From NCBI GenBank assembly GCA_016124575.1, contig WGNM01000016.1:124001-188000 (forward strand): a stretch of DNA of 64,000 nt, read 5' to 3'. The notes under the pieces are model-generated. The model was not told the origin of the DNA, did not search any database, and was given only the letters and a program-made list of their open reading frames with translations. Positions 18,150 through 26,486 of this stretch are shown in pieces; position 1 is the stretch's first letter; the number at the start of each line of letters is the position of its first letter. Source of the DNA: Cryomorphaceae bacterium. GTDB taxonomy: Bacteria; Bacteroidota; Bacteroidia; Flavobacteriales_D; Sanyastnellaceae. Both the position numbers and the translations under genes were made by a program.

Positions 18150-18180
18150 TTGCTACAATATATGTATCTACATATATTTG
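18150..18180 (+). promoter_or_regulatory. Bacteroidota-type promoter of marR-yceI
   Basis: TTG at 18150-18152 and TATATTTG at 18173-18180 (consensus -7 TAnnTTTG) are separated by 20 nt, fitting the Bacteroidota -33/-7 spacing. The -7 box overlaps the palindromic operator. Transcription would start almost at the marR GTG codon, so the message would be nearly leaderless, or translation starts further in. Confidence 0.6.
18157..18178. promoter_or_regulatory. Perfect palindromic operator, probable MarR site
   Basis: AATATATGTA-TC-TACATATATT is an exact 10+2+10 inverted repeat lying between and over the promoter elements just upstream of a MarR-family gene. The position and symmetry are what is expected for an autoregulated MarR dimer. 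Confidence 0.75.
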
Positions 18181-18184
18181 TCTC

Positions 18185-18667
18185 GTGAAAATAGAAGACG
18201 CCATCAAGCAATCGCACTTCAAGAGTGAGTATCAGAAACTGGTAATCAACCTAATGCATACAGTAAGCATACTCAGTGTGAATCAGCAGCGGTTTTTTAA
18301 ACCGTATGATTTAACTGGGCAGCAGTACAACATCTTGCGCATATTGCGAGGGCAGAAAGGGAATCCGATAGGCGTATATGATTTGGTGGATCGCATGTTA
18401 GACAAGACATCGAACACAAGCAGATTGGTTGAGAAGCTGCGTCAAAAAGGCTTATGCGACAGGAAGATATGTGAGAACAATCGTCGCCAAGCGGAGGTTA
18501 CCATTACTGAGAAAGGTTTGGCGCTTTTGAGACAACTTGATCCCGAGATCAATTCATTTGAGACCGAGTTTCTCGGGGTTTCAGAAGATGAAGCGAAGCA
18601 AATGAATGCCCTTTTAGAGAAGGTCAAAATAGGATTTAATCAACACGAAATACAAATAAGTAAATAA
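18185..18667 (+). CDS. MarR-family transcriptional regulator
   Basis: Winged-helix dimeric repressor of 160 aa. Seen: an N-terminal dimerisation helix, then the MarR wHTH: LTGQQYNILRILRGQ, the recognition-helix region DKTSNTSRLVEKLRQKGL and the wing (RQAEVTITEKGLALL). The start is GTG at 18185; no ATG lies nearby. It is followed after 7 nt by a yceI homologue, so the pair is one operon controlled by the palindrome at 18157-18178. The ligand is unknown. Confidence 0.92.
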   Translation: MKIEDAIKQSHFKSEYQKLVINLMHTVSILSVNQQRFFKPYDLTGQQYNILRILRGQKGNPIGVYDLVDRMLDKTSNTSRLVEKLRQKGLCDRKICENNRRQAEVTITEKGLALLRQLDPEINSFETEFLGVSEDEAKQMNALLEKVKIGFNQHEIQISK

Positions 18668-18674
18668 CACAGAC

Positions 18675-19280
18675 ATGAAAAAAGTTTTTTTAACCATGAT
18701 GACAGCGTTTGCTGTATTTTCAATGACTGCTGCAGATGGTGGTCCAGAGCGTTTGCAAGTAAACACTGATCAGACAACCGTTAATTGGGTTGGTAAAAAA
18801 GTTACCGGCAGTCACCAAGGCGTTTTGAGTCTGAAATCAGGCGTAATTTCTCTTATTGACGGGAAAATTGATGCTGCGACGGTAGTTATCGACATGACTT
18901 CAATCAAATGCACTGATGAGGGCATGGATGCTGAGACAAAAGGGAAATTGGTTGGACATTTGAGTTCACCAGACTTCTTTAACGTTGCTGAGCATAACAC
19001 AGCGCAGTTTGTAATGACCTCTTTCAAATCTCAAAAAGGAGATAACGGGGCGAATTACTTGGTAACTGGGAAATTGACAATCAAAGGCATTGCACAAGAA
19101 ATTAGTTTTCCTGCGAAAGTGACAATCAAAAACGGTTCAGTAGTAGCCGAGGCTGATTTTACAATTGACCGCACCAAGTGGGACATCCGCTACGGGTCGG
19201 GGAGCTTTTTCGACGGTTTGGGTGATAAAGTGATTTACGACGACATGAATATCAGCTTCAAATTGGTTGCTGAGGCATAA
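18675..19280 (+). CDS. YceI-family exported lipid-binding protein
   Basis: Periplasmic or exported lipocalin-like protein that binds isoprenoid-type lipids in characterised relatives. The protein is 201 aa with a signal peptide (residues 1-20, MKKVFLTMMTAFAVFSMTAA). The YceI beta-barrel follows with typical strands (TVNWVGKKVTGSHQGVLSL, VVIDMTSIKC, HLSSPDFF, FDGLGDKVIYDDMNISF). It lies 7 nt after marR in the same operon and ends before a shared terminator. MarR-YceI pairs are frequent in Bacteroidota and often linked to stress responses. Confidence 0.93.
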   Translation: MKKVFLTMMTAFAVFSMTAADGGPERLQVNTDQTTVNWVGKKVTGSHQGVLSLKSGVISLIDGKIDAATVVIDMTSIKCTDEGMDAETKGKLVGHLSSPDFFNVAEHNTAQFVMTSFKSQKGDNGANYLVTGKLTIKGIAQEISFPAKVTIKNGSVVAEADFTIDRTKWDIRYGSGSFFDGLGDKVIYDDMNISFKLVAEA

Positions 19281-19320
19281 TCTTCAAAGAAGTCCAACTT
19301 CTAAAGTTATAGAAGAAAAA

Positions 19321-19348
19321 AACCATCCTTTAAGGGTGGTTTTTTTTT
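19321..19348 (+). terminator. Terminator after yceI, overlapping the convergent gene's stop
   Basis: Stem AACCATCC-TTTAA-GGGTGGTT (one G-T wobble) followed by a long T-run. The TAA stop of the minus-strand gene (19347-19349) lies at the end of the T-run. A run of A on the left side gives a T-run on the minus strand too, so it should work in both directions. Confidence 0.85.
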
Positions 19349-20153
19349 ATTTTTTCTTTGGTTTTGCCTTTTTCAAATCGGCCTTTTCATGGAAAAAGTA
19401 GCGCAGATCAACAGTGAAATACGTACCATTCAGTTCAACCACATTTCTTTTAATGGCATCTGCATAAGTCAGCACAGATTCGCTGTTGGCCATGGTTCCA
19501 AAGGGTCGATGAAAAGTAACACCCAGATAATAATATCCTGACTCTTTGGTGCGGTATTCAAACCCATAATTCGCCTGAATGGCAATTTGAGCCCATCTTC
19601 TCCGCGCCGTAAACTGTTCGAAATCGTATTCCACAGTATCTATCCGTTGGGAAGTATTTGAGAACGTATTGCTGGGATAGGTATCGATGGATAGTCCACC
19701 AGAACCATTCATCCACCAGCGATCGCTAAGGGGCACATAAAACAGCACTTGAACAGGCAATTCATAGCCGATAAACGAATAATCGATTGTTGCATCTAAT
19801 CCATTCTCTAGCTCCAACATGTTCACCCGATAATTTCTACGAAGCAGATTGATGCCTGACTCAATTGAGATTGACTTTGTCAATCCCCAGCGAATCACCA
19901 TTCCGAAACTAAGACTTGGACGTGGCTCCCATTGTGCGGAGAACCCATTATTTTCGCCCCCAACCGATTCGAACCCAACAAACTTATTGGGCACGATTGG
20001 TCGCACCTGAATTCCGAAAGTTGTCACATTTTCTTGGGCATATGTCACCCTTGCACAGCATAGAGACGATATCACCAAAATCGCTAGTGCGATTTGATGT
20101 ATCCGATCACAGCCAGTGCCAAGAAGGCTCCAGTAACGATTAAGAGTGTCCAC
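19347..20153 (-). CDS. Outer-membrane beta-barrel-like protein
   Basis: Probable small outer-membrane beta-barrel protein of 268 aa. Seen: a hydrophobic signal-like stretch (residues about 20-40, ending VTYAQE), then alternating amphipathic strands rich in aromatic residues (SFGMVIRWGLTKSISIESGINLL, YELPVQVLFYVPL, WAQIAIQANYGFEYRT, YYYLGVTFHRP, YFTVDLRYFF). The C-terminus is very Lys-rich. The ATG at 20153 overlaps the upstream gene by 70 nt and puts an unusual 20 residues before the signal core; the true start may be later at a non-ATG codon. No specific family was recognised. Confidence 0.65.
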   Translation of the reverse strand: MDTLNRYWSLLGTGCDRIHQIALAILVISSLCCARVTYAQENVTTFGIQVRPIVPNKFVGFESVGGENNGFSAQWEPRPSLSFGMVIRWGLTKSISIESGINLLRRNYRVNMLELENGLDATIDYSFIGYELPVQVLFYVPLSDRWWMNGSGGLSIDTYPSNTFSNTSQRIDTVEYDFEQFTARRRWAQIAIQANYGFEYRTKESGYYYLGVTFHRPFGTMANSESVLTYADAIKRNVVELNGTYFTVDLRYFFHEKADLKKAKPKKK

Positions 20154-20413
20154 TTCAGAAATGTGCTTTTAATAAACGGTCGGCGGTATTTCGCATGGAC
20201 CAAATAGTTCATTTTCAACGCGTAGTCAAGATAACTCTTTTTCACCCCAAAAAGTGTTTGAGGAGGGTCTGATTCATCGTCAAAAAACCGCTCAAAATCT
20301 ACACTTCCATCTTTCAAAAGGAGTGCAAAATAGTCGGCATGTTCATTTTCATGGAAGATAAAAACCATGTACCTGTTATCAGCCTCGTGCTCGTGATAAT
20401 TGACAAGTCTCAT
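20084..20413 (-). CDS. Small hypothetical protein with C-terminal membrane anchor
   Basis: 109 aa, function unknown. The soluble N-terminal part (residues 1-80) is rich in His, Glu and aromatics (NYHEHEADNRYMVFIFHENEHADYF); residues about 87-106 form a single C-terminal membrane helix (WTLLIVTGAFLALAVIGY). Its start overlaps the nitroreductase stop (ATGA) and its end overlaps the barrel-protein gene, so it belongs to an operon 21554 to 19347. Confidence 0.6.
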   Translation of the reverse strand: MRLVNYHEHEADNRYMVFIFHENEHADYFALLLKDGSVDFERFFDDESDPPQTLFGVKKSYLDYALKMNYLVHAKYRRPFIKSTFLKWTLLIVTGAFLALAVIGYIKSH

Positions 20414-20997
20414 TCAGTTACCCATTCAGCAACATACTCTAGCGGCTTGCGATGCGAACGAGGCCAGTCGCCACTTGGGTATCCCATATAAAACAAACCC
20501 AAACATTTATCAGCCGGATCCAGTCCTAAAAAGTCACGCATTTTATCTGTATAAATAAACCCTGGCGACGACCAAAATCCACCCAATCCATAAGCAGTGC
20601 ACGTTAAGTACATATTCTGAACTGCGCAAGCTACAGCTTCGATTTCCTCTATTTCCGGCACCAAACCATTTGGATCCCGTTTCATGCTAACAGCTATGAT
20701 GACAGATGTTTTCAGTGGTCGATCTCTAAAACGGTCGTACTTCTTCTCACTGAACTTCTCAGCCGGTGCAAAATCTTTGTACATCGCTGGAAGCACCTCA
20801 CTTAGCTGTTTAAGTCCGTCTTCCATAAACACCTTAAACCTCCAAGGCTGGGTTAAACCATGAGAAGGGGCCCATGTTGCATTCGTAAGGATGTTTTGAA
20901 CGATTTCCTTGTGCACCTTGCGTGTTGAATATTCCTCGGGCATGAGTGATCTCCGATTGCGGATCACTTCATTTATCTCACTCAAATTGTATTTCAT
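20410..20997 (-). CDS. Nitroreductase-family flavoprotein
   Basis: FMN-dependent NAD(P)H oxidoreductase of the nitroreductase family, 195 aa, cytoplasmic. Seen: an N-terminal RNRRSLMPEEYS flavin-binding pattern, NATWAPSHGLTQPWRF, and the C-terminal LGLFYMGYP pattern. The start is taken as the ATG at 20997, which overlaps the preceding stop as ATGA; an ATG at 21006 would add three residues. The physiological substrate is not evident. Confidence 0.88.
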   Translation of the reverse strand: MKYNLSEINEVIRNRRSLMPEEYSTRKVHKEIVQNILTNATWAPSHGLTQPWRFKVFMEDGLKQLSEVLPAMYKDFAPAEKFSEKKYDRFRDRPLKTSVIIAVSMKRDPNGLVPEIEEIEAVACAVQNMYLTCTAYGLGGFWSSPGFIYTDKMRDFLGLDPADKCLGLFYMGYPSGDWPRSHRKPLEYVAEWVTE

Positions 20998-21554
20998 GCT
21001 TTCCACTTAATATTACAACCCATACTTGGTTTTTGTCCGTTTGGCGACGGCTCCTCCCCTCTCACCAGTAAATCCAACACTTCACGTATCGAGCTTCCAT
21101 CAACGGGGACATCAAGCGAAGGTCGTGAACCATCGAACTCACCTCGATAAACGCAGATACCCTTACCATTGAAAACAGCAAAATCTGGAGTACAAGCGGC
21201 ATCGTAGGCTTTGGCTACATCCTGTGACTCATCGAACAAATAAGGAAAAGGGAATTTTCTTTCACGCGCAAACTCCACCATCTTTTCAGGACCATCTTGC
21301 GGGTAAAGCACGATATCATTGGCTGATATTGCGACAAATCCAATATCTTTAACCTGATAGTCGTTCGCAAGTTGTACCAAAGCATCTATCAGGTGGACAA
21401 CGTATGGACAGTGGTTACAGATGAACATAACAACCGAACCGTTTTTGCCTCGTATGTCTTCAAAAGTGATTATTTCCTTTGAAGTCACATCCTGGAGTGA
21501 AAAATCAGGAGCTTTGAATCCAAGCGGTATTTGTGAAGTTGGAGTTAGTGCCAT
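20994..21554 (-). CDS. Thioredoxin-fold protein (AhpC/TSA-like) with CxxC
   Basis: Cytoplasmic thioredoxin-like protein of 186 aa, family often annotated as thioredoxin or redoxin. Seen: N-terminal LGFKAPDFSLQDV typical of AhpC/TSA proteins, then VVMFICNHCPYV with a C-x-x-C centre (CNHC) near residue 46, and the cis-Pro region TPDFAVFNGKG. The start MALTPTSQIPLG is family-like. Its start codon overlaps that of the divergent gene on the other strand. It is the first gene of the minus operon ending at 19347. Confidence 0.85.
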   Translation of the reverse strand: MALTPTSQIPLGFKAPDFSLQDVTSKEIITFEDIRGKNGSVVMFICNHCPYVVHLIDALVQLANDYQVKDIGFVAISANDIVLYPQDGPEKMVEFARERKFPFPYLFDESQDVAKAYDAACTPDFAVFNGKGICVYRGEFDGSRPSLDVPVDGSSIREVLDLLVRGEEPSPNGQKPSMGCNIKWKA

Positions 21555-23280
21555 GAGTGCAAAAATACTGAATATTAGAAGTGCTTGTGATAAACTTTAC
21601 ACACTGTCTGCTCATTTCACAACTCTTATCTTTTTCCTTCTTACGATCAGCAGTTCTGCACAAGTAGAAAAGGTAAGCAACGAAAGCGGTGGAGAATTCA
21701 GAACGACATTCGAACGATTGGTGAGTGATACAACCGTGAAGCATGGCGAATACACTGTGTACTTCAAACAGATTAAAGTTGTAGAAGGGAATTACGATTT
21801 TAATTACATGACAGGCACCTGGAGATTCTACTATCCACTTTCAGGAGAATTAAAATCACAAGGCACATATTTGAATGGAGAGCAAGTGGGGGTTTGGAAT
21901 TTCTATTATCCAAACGGCAGCGTAAAGGCTAAGAAAGATTACGACAAGACCAAAACTACAGAATGGTTATCGTTTTACAAGAATCAAAACCTTCGCAGTC
22001 GCCTGATTTTTAAAAATGACCTCTTGCACTATGCCTTTGCCCTTTCGCCCCGAGGAGACACACTGGTTATAAAAGACTTCGCCTATCACAAAGAGATTAG
22101 CACAAACGTCAAAACCTTCTATCCAGGCGGATTGAAGAGTGCAACATACCGATACAACCTACCTTCGAACTCTGCCAACCTCTACCTGCATACTTACAAC
22201 GGCCACCCTCTATTTTCGAAGTTATTGCAAGACGACGGCCTCAACTGCAATCTTGATTTCAAATTAAATGGCAGCTTCCGGACCTATCATAAACGTGGCT
22301 ATTTGAGGGAGCATTACATTTTCGACAATGGCAGATTGACTCAAGTATTGGATATGACAACAAAATTTGGGAATCAGCTCGACAAAGGCAACTTTTATGA
22401 AGGCAACGGTGAATTGCTGCAATACAATGCCAACAAAGAGCTCATTCGTAAAACAACTTACCTGGATGGGGTATTGAACGGTTCTTTTCAAGAGTTCGAA
22501 TCCGCAACTAAGAAGACACACTCCGTTTTAACAGGCGAGTATAAAAATGGAAAGCCTTGTGGAAAATGGAAGAAGTTAGACGCATTCTTCAAACCTGAAT
22601 TCGAGCTTATTTTTGAGAACGACAGCATTGTATATTTTCAAGAGTGGTATAAAAGCGGAGGTGTTGGAGCCAACGGTCGATATTTGAATAAAAGACGTCA
22701 AGGAGAATGGGCGCGGTTTGATATTTACGGTGATACCCTGTCTGTAGAAAATTATCAACTTGGCCTCAAAGAAGGCGAGTTCCGAGACTATTTATTAAGT
22801 GAAAAGCTTCGAAGTGGAAAGTATCGCAAGGGAGCTAGAAACGGCATATGGCGAAGTTACAATATGAGCGGTTTGCCAACATTTGAAGAAAAGTATACTT
22901 CGATAAGCGCGCTAGAACATTCACAGTCGTTTGACCTATTTATACCTTCAGCGATTTCCATTCCCGCTAGAAGTGGAGGATTTCGTCGGTCTTCACCACA
23001 AATAACAGGTTCAACGCTTGATTATTTTTATTTCGACGGACAAAGATTTGAAGTATACATCGCCATAGACCGGGAGATTTCTGGTGATTCAAATTTCCGA
23101 ATTTCATTCGATGACAACGGGTTTGTACGAACCATATCACACTTGGCTTCGAACAAAGAAGAATTTCTTTTTTACGCCCTCGATCACCTGCTACACATGC
23201 CAATTTTGGAGCCCTGCTCAATAGATGGATTACCAATCGGAGATAGCTGCAATATTTCCTTTTTCTTTGTACCAATATGA
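21553..23280 (+). CDS. Secreted MORN/YwqK-like repeat protein
   Basis: 575-aa secreted protein of unknown function built from YwqK/MORN-type repeats (pattern G-x-W-x-x-Y/F-x-x-x-G-x-L/V-x-x-x-x-x-Y). Seen: N-terminal hydrophobic signal (LYTLSAHFTTLIFFLLTISSSAQ), repeats such as GVWNFYYPNGSVKAKKDY, GKWKKLDAFF and GIWRSYNMSGLPTFEEKY through residues 80-460, then a C-terminal part with Cys (EPCSIDG) and aromatic strands. The ATG at 21553 is chosen because earlier in-frame ATGs lie inside the divergent thioredoxin gene. The SDR gene follows with ATGA overlap. The database name 'YwqK family antitoxin' should not be taken as proof of a toxin-antitoxin role. Confidence 0.72.
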   Translation: MSAKILNIRSACDKLYTLSAHFTTLIFFLLTISSSAQVEKVSNESGGEFRTTFERLVSDTTVKHGEYTVYFKQIKVVEGNYDFNYMTGTWRFYYPLSGELKSQGTYLNGEQVGVWNFYYPNGSVKAKKDYDKTKTTEWLSFYKNQNLRSRLIFKNDLLHYAFALSPRGDTLVIKDFAYHKEISTNVKTFYPGGLKSATYRYNLPSNSANLYLHTYNGHPLFSKLLQDDGLNCNLDFKLNGSFRTYHKRGYLREHYIFDNGRLTQVLDMTTKFGNQLDKGNFYEGNGELLQYNANKELIRKTTYLDGVLNGSFQEFESATKKTHSVLTGEYKNGKPCGKWKKLDAFFKPEFELIFENDSIVYFQEWYKSGGVGANGRYLNKRRQGEWARFDIYGDTLSVENYQLGLKEGEFRDYLLSEKLRSGKYRKGARNGIWRSYNMSGLPTFEEKYTSISALEHSQSFDLFIPSAISIPARSGGFRRSSPQITGSTLDYFYFDGQRFEVYIAIDREISGDSNFRISFDDNGFVRTISHLASNKEEFLFYALDHLLHMPILEPCSIDGLPIGDSCNISFFFVPI

Positions 23281-24041
23281 GAACAATAATTATTACTGGT
23301 GCCGGAAGCGGCATGGGACGAGCGACAGCTTTGCAACTATCGCAAGACAGCAACGTGCAACTGGTGTTGATTGGCAGACGAAAAGACAACCTAGAATCTG
23401 TCTTACGCGAAACCCAAAACAGTGCTCAACATATTGTGCTAAGCACCGACATCGGCAACAAAGAAGCATTTCAGGCTGCCTTCAAGACAGTGAACCCTGA
23501 AAAAATGAATATCTGCGGCTTATTTGCGAATGCAGGCATTGGTGGGGAAAACCACTACGGCGACGACGACAGATGGGATGAAATCCTTCGTGTGAATTTA
23601 AACGGCACCTACAACTCCATCATGGAATGTCTGCCCCATTTGCGAAAATCCAAAGAACCCTTCAAGCATATTTTGATCACATCTTCCTGCCTCGCGCGTT
23701 TCGGAGTTCCAAACTATACCGCATACTGCACTTCCAAAACAGGCTTATTGGGACTTACAAGGGCTTTGGCGGTGGAGCTATCAACAGACAATATACTTGT
23801 CAACGCCTTGTGTCCGGGTTGGGTTGAAACCGACATGGCCAAAGCAGGCATACAGAAATTGGCTGATCACACCGGCAAGAGTTACGACGACAGCTATTCA
23901 GAACAAATGGGCTTTGTGCCGCTTGGCCGAATGAGTTTACCGCAAGAAATAGCGAATTTGGTTGAGTTTCTTTTCAGCGGAAAGCAGAATTCAATGACTG
24001 GACAAGGTATAGATATAAACAACGGATCCTTCATGCAATGA
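23277..24041 (+). CDS. Short-chain dehydrogenase/reductase
   Basis: NAD(P)-dependent oxidoreductase of the classical SDR family, 254 aa, cytoplasmic. Seen: TGAGSGMGRA (T-G-x3-G-x-G) near residue 7, NAG motif (FANAGIGG), catalytic Ser in ITSSCLARF and Y-x-x-x-K in YCTSK, then LCPGWVETDM. The substrate is unknown. The start overlaps the upstream stop (ATGA) and its own stop overlaps the next gene (ATGA), giving a three-gene operon 21553-25405. Confidence 0.92.
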   Translation: MRTIIITGAGSGMGRATALQLSQDSNVQLVLIGRRKDNLESVLRETQNSAQHIVLSTDIGNKEAFQAAFKTVNPEKMNICGLFANAGIGGENHYGDDDRWDEILRVNLNGTYNSIMECLPHLRKSKEPFKHILITSSCLARFGVPNYTAYCTSKTGLLGLTRALAVELSTDNILVNALCPGWVETDMAKAGIQKLADHTGKSYDDSYSEQMGFVPLGRMSLPQEIANLVEFLFSGKQNSMTGQGIDINNGSFMQ

Positions 24042-25405
24042 GACAAGTCATCACCCTCCTACTCTGTTTCTTTTCCACGGCGCAAGTTAGTGCTCAACCA
24101 GACTCACTTTTAGTGTCTAAACTTTATGAAGAAGCCCTCGGACGAGGAGAATGTTATGAAAACCTCCGTGTGCTGTGTAAAGACATTGGGCATCGCCTAA
24201 GCGGTTCTGAGAGTCTTGTCACAGCCATCTCTTGGGGAGAGCACTTACTCGCCTCCTACGGGGCGGATGAAGTGGAGTTGCAGAGAGTTAACGTCCCCCA
24301 TTGGTCGAGGGGCACCAAAGCGCAAGCAACGTTTAAAAGCAAGAAAGAAGAGGGATTGCTGCGCATAACAGCTTTAGGCGGATCGGTACCAACGGAAGGC
24401 ATGCTAACAGCGCAAGTAATCGAAGTGAAGCGCCTTGAAGAACTCGAAAAACTAGGAGAATCGCAGATTAAAGGGAAAATTGTGTTGTTCAACCGCGCCA
24501 TGGACCCACTCATGATTAATACAGGCTCAGCTTATGGTGGCGCCTTTGATCAGCGTTCTGACGGCGCTTCCACAGCGGCTAAATACGGAGCTGTTGGCGT
24601 GTTGGTGCGATCATTAACCCATGCACTTGACACCTTTCCTCATACAGGGAGCATGACCTATCGAGAAGGCGTGTCGCCCATTCCGGCCGCTGCAATATCG
24701 ACCGTTGATGCCGATCGATTGCACCAGTCTATTCAGGCTGATCCTACAACCCAGGTTTCAATGGACATGGATTGTATTAAATACGAAAATCGAGATCAAG
24801 CCAACGTTATAGCAACACTGCGAGGCAATGATAAGCAAACAGGAGAGCATGTGATTGTGCTTGGCGGACATTTGGATTCATGGGATATTGGCGAGGGTGC
24901 ACACGATGATGGCGCAGGCATTGTGCATGTGATCGAGGCATTGAGAATTATGAAGGCCATTGGGTATCAGCCACGACATACGATACGAGTTGTGCTGTAT
25001 ATAAACGAAGAAAACGGCAACCATGGCGGCATCACCTATGCTGAGCAAGCTGAAAAGAACAAAGAAACACACATAGCAGCAATAGAAAGTGATTCTGGAG
25101 GTTTCACTCCACGCGGATACAATACAGAATGTGGAGACACCTTGTATCACGCCTTAACAGCTTGGATAGAGAATCTAGAAATGTACGGCATCCACCAAGT
25201 CAAGCGGGGATGGAGCGGCGTTGATATCCGCCCATTAAAACCACAAACTACCAATTTGTTTGGCTTTATACCTGACGGACAGAGATACTTCGATTATCAT
25301 CACTCCAATCGCGATGTTTTTGAGAATGTAAACAAACGCGAATTAGAATTGGGAGCCGCCTCGATAGCTGCGCTAGCGATATATTTGGACAATTATCTGC
25401 CATGA
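24038..25405 (+). CDS. M28-family zinc aminopeptidase, exported
   Basis: Exported di-zinc aminopeptidase of 455 aa. Seen: signal peptide (residues 1-19, ending VSAQ), a PA-domain-like insertion (about residues 95-230), then the M28 catalytic domain with GGHLDSWD (His ligand), AHDDGAG (bridging Asp), NEENGNHG (catalytic Glu and ligand), ESDSGG (Asp ligand) and DYHHSNRD (last His). All five metal ligands are present, so it should be active. The start overlaps the SDR stop. A strong terminator follows at 25444-25476. Confidence 0.92.
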   Translation: MRQVITLLLCFFSTAQVSAQPDSLLVSKLYEEALGRGECYENLRVLCKDIGHRLSGSESLVTAISWGEHLLASYGADEVELQRVNVPHWSRGTKAQATFKSKKEEGLLRITALGGSVPTEGMLTAQVIEVKRLEELEKLGESQIKGKIVLFNRAMDPLMINTGSAYGGAFDQRSDGASTAAKYGAVGVLVRSLTHALDTFPHTGSMTYREGVSPIPAAAISTVDADRLHQSIQADPTTQVSMDMDCIKYENRDQANVIATLRGNDKQTGEHVIVLGGHLDSWDIGEGAHDDGAGIVHVIEALRIMKAIGYQPRHTIRVVLYINEENGNHGGITYAEQAEKNKETHIAAIESDSGGFTPRGYNTECGDTLYHALTAWIENLEMYGIHQVKRGWSGVDIRPLKPQTTNLFGFIPDGQRYFDYHHSNRDVFENVNKRELELGAASIAALAIYLDNYLP

Positions 25406-25443
25406 GGGGAGCATTCGAAACGTTTATTTCGGTAGCAAAAAGA

Positions 25444-25476
25444 AAGGTCATTGAATCAATGACCTTATTTTTTTTT
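25444..25476 (+). terminator. Bidirectional terminator after the M28 peptidase
   Basis: Perfect 10-bp stem AAGGTCATTG / CAATGACCTT with a 3-nt loop, followed by ATTTTTTTTT on the + strand. The TAA stop of the convergent minus-strand gene (25475-25477) lies in this T-run. On the minus strand the stem is followed by TCTTTTTG, so it can serve both genes. Confidence 0.9.
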
Positions 25477-26377
25477 AGTAGCGGAGACAATAATTAATAT
25501 CTCGTTTTTGAAACTTCGGATCTAAACCACCTTTTGGGGGGATAGGTTGGGTAAGGAATTTCAAATATTCATCTGTTATTTCCCCTGATATTCGCTCTGG
25601 AAGAGCATCAATATAGAATGCTGCAAGTCCATTATTTAAAGAATACAGATAAGTTATTGATTCTCGCTTTCCGTTGACTGTGATCACTTTTCTATCGAGA
25701 TAGTAGGCATCCGTTTTACGATCTCTCAAAGCTAATTTTAGATTATCATTTTTAACAATTTTCAAGTTTTTTATGTTTAGTGCTTTGAAATTTGTCCGTT
25801 TGGTTTTCTGTGTAAGATTCAAAGAATCCACATAAAGCATTCTTTTGTCTCCAACCCATTCTCCCTCCTGCATTTTGATGCTTAAAACTTCGGAATCTTG
25901 CGTAGACAAATTCCAGTTTAGCAGATCATTCACAGATGCCAAATAAGTAACGAGCATGTGTGGCACAAACTTATCTTTATCGATTATGACACGTGCCAAA
26001 AACGGAACCTTCGCTGGCCACATCATCATTCCATTTTTTGCTTTCGCCACTGAATTCCATTTTTTACTTCCTTGAAAAGCAAAAATCCCGAGTAGTGAGT
26101 CTCCATCGTTCATAAACATAACCGGAGCAACGATGACCACATTGGTATCGATGATCACATTTTGATTTGCTCTTGTTTGTCGGGGATCAAGCACAGTACC
26201 CAAATTCCATTTATCGGCAATGTCTGCCTTTGATTGTTGGGTAAAAACATCATCAAAACCGATAAAAGCGACCTTCTTACTATTGATCCATTCGGCATTG
26301 ATATTTGATTGCACTTCTTGAGCGAAAGAAGGGAGGAGTATAAGAGCAAAAGCGATGGTTGAGAATATTCGAATCAT
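25475..26377 (-). CDS. Secreted protein of unknown function
   Basis: Not recognised. The protein is 300 aa from the ATG at 26377, chosen because the next residues (MIRIFSTIAFALILLPSFAQ) are a clear signal peptide; the in-frame ATG at 26470 lies within the terminator of the upstream gene. The mature part is mixed alpha/beta with a basic stretch (KTKRTNFKALNIKNLKIVKN) near residues 195-215 and few Cys. A GGLDPKF motif is near the C-terminus. No sorting domain of the T9SS type is visible. It is transcribed alone, between two hairpin terminators. Confidence 0.6.
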   Translation of the reverse strand: MIRIFSTIAFALILLPSFAQEVQSNINAEWINSKKVAFIGFDDVFTQQSKADIADKWNLGTVLDPRQTRANQNVIIDTNVVIVAPVMFMNDGDSLLGIFAFQGSKKWNSVAKAKNGMMMWPAKVPFLARVIIDKDKFVPHMLVTYLASVNDLLNWNLSTQDSEVLSIKMQEGEWVGDKRMLYVDSLNLTQKTKRTNFKALNIKNLKIVKNDNLKLALRDRKTDAYYLDRKVITVNGKRESITYLYSLNNGLAAFYIDALPERISGEITDEYLKFLTQPIPPKGGLDPKFQKRDINYCLRY

Positions 26378-26432
26378 ATCTATAAACTTTAGTGGATACG
26401 GGCAAAAAGCACGCCACAAGTACGTCTTCATA

Positions 26433-26465
26433 AAAAAGAAAACCCGCTGCCAAGGCAGCGGGTTT
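26433..26465 (-). terminator. Terminator after the 1321-aa T9SS protein
   Basis: Perfect 11-bp or longer stem AAACCCGCTGCC / GGCAGCGGGTTT with a 2- to 4-nt loop, followed on the minus strand by TTCTTTTTT. It lies about 20 nt after the stop codon at 26487. Confidence 0.92.
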
Positions 26466-26486
26466 CCCAATATAATCAGTTAACGA

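Noticed and set aside
21553-23280. Antitoxin of a toxin-antitoxin pair (YwqK label)
   Set aside because: The protein has a signal peptide and 575 residues, and no small toxin-like gene is adjacent.
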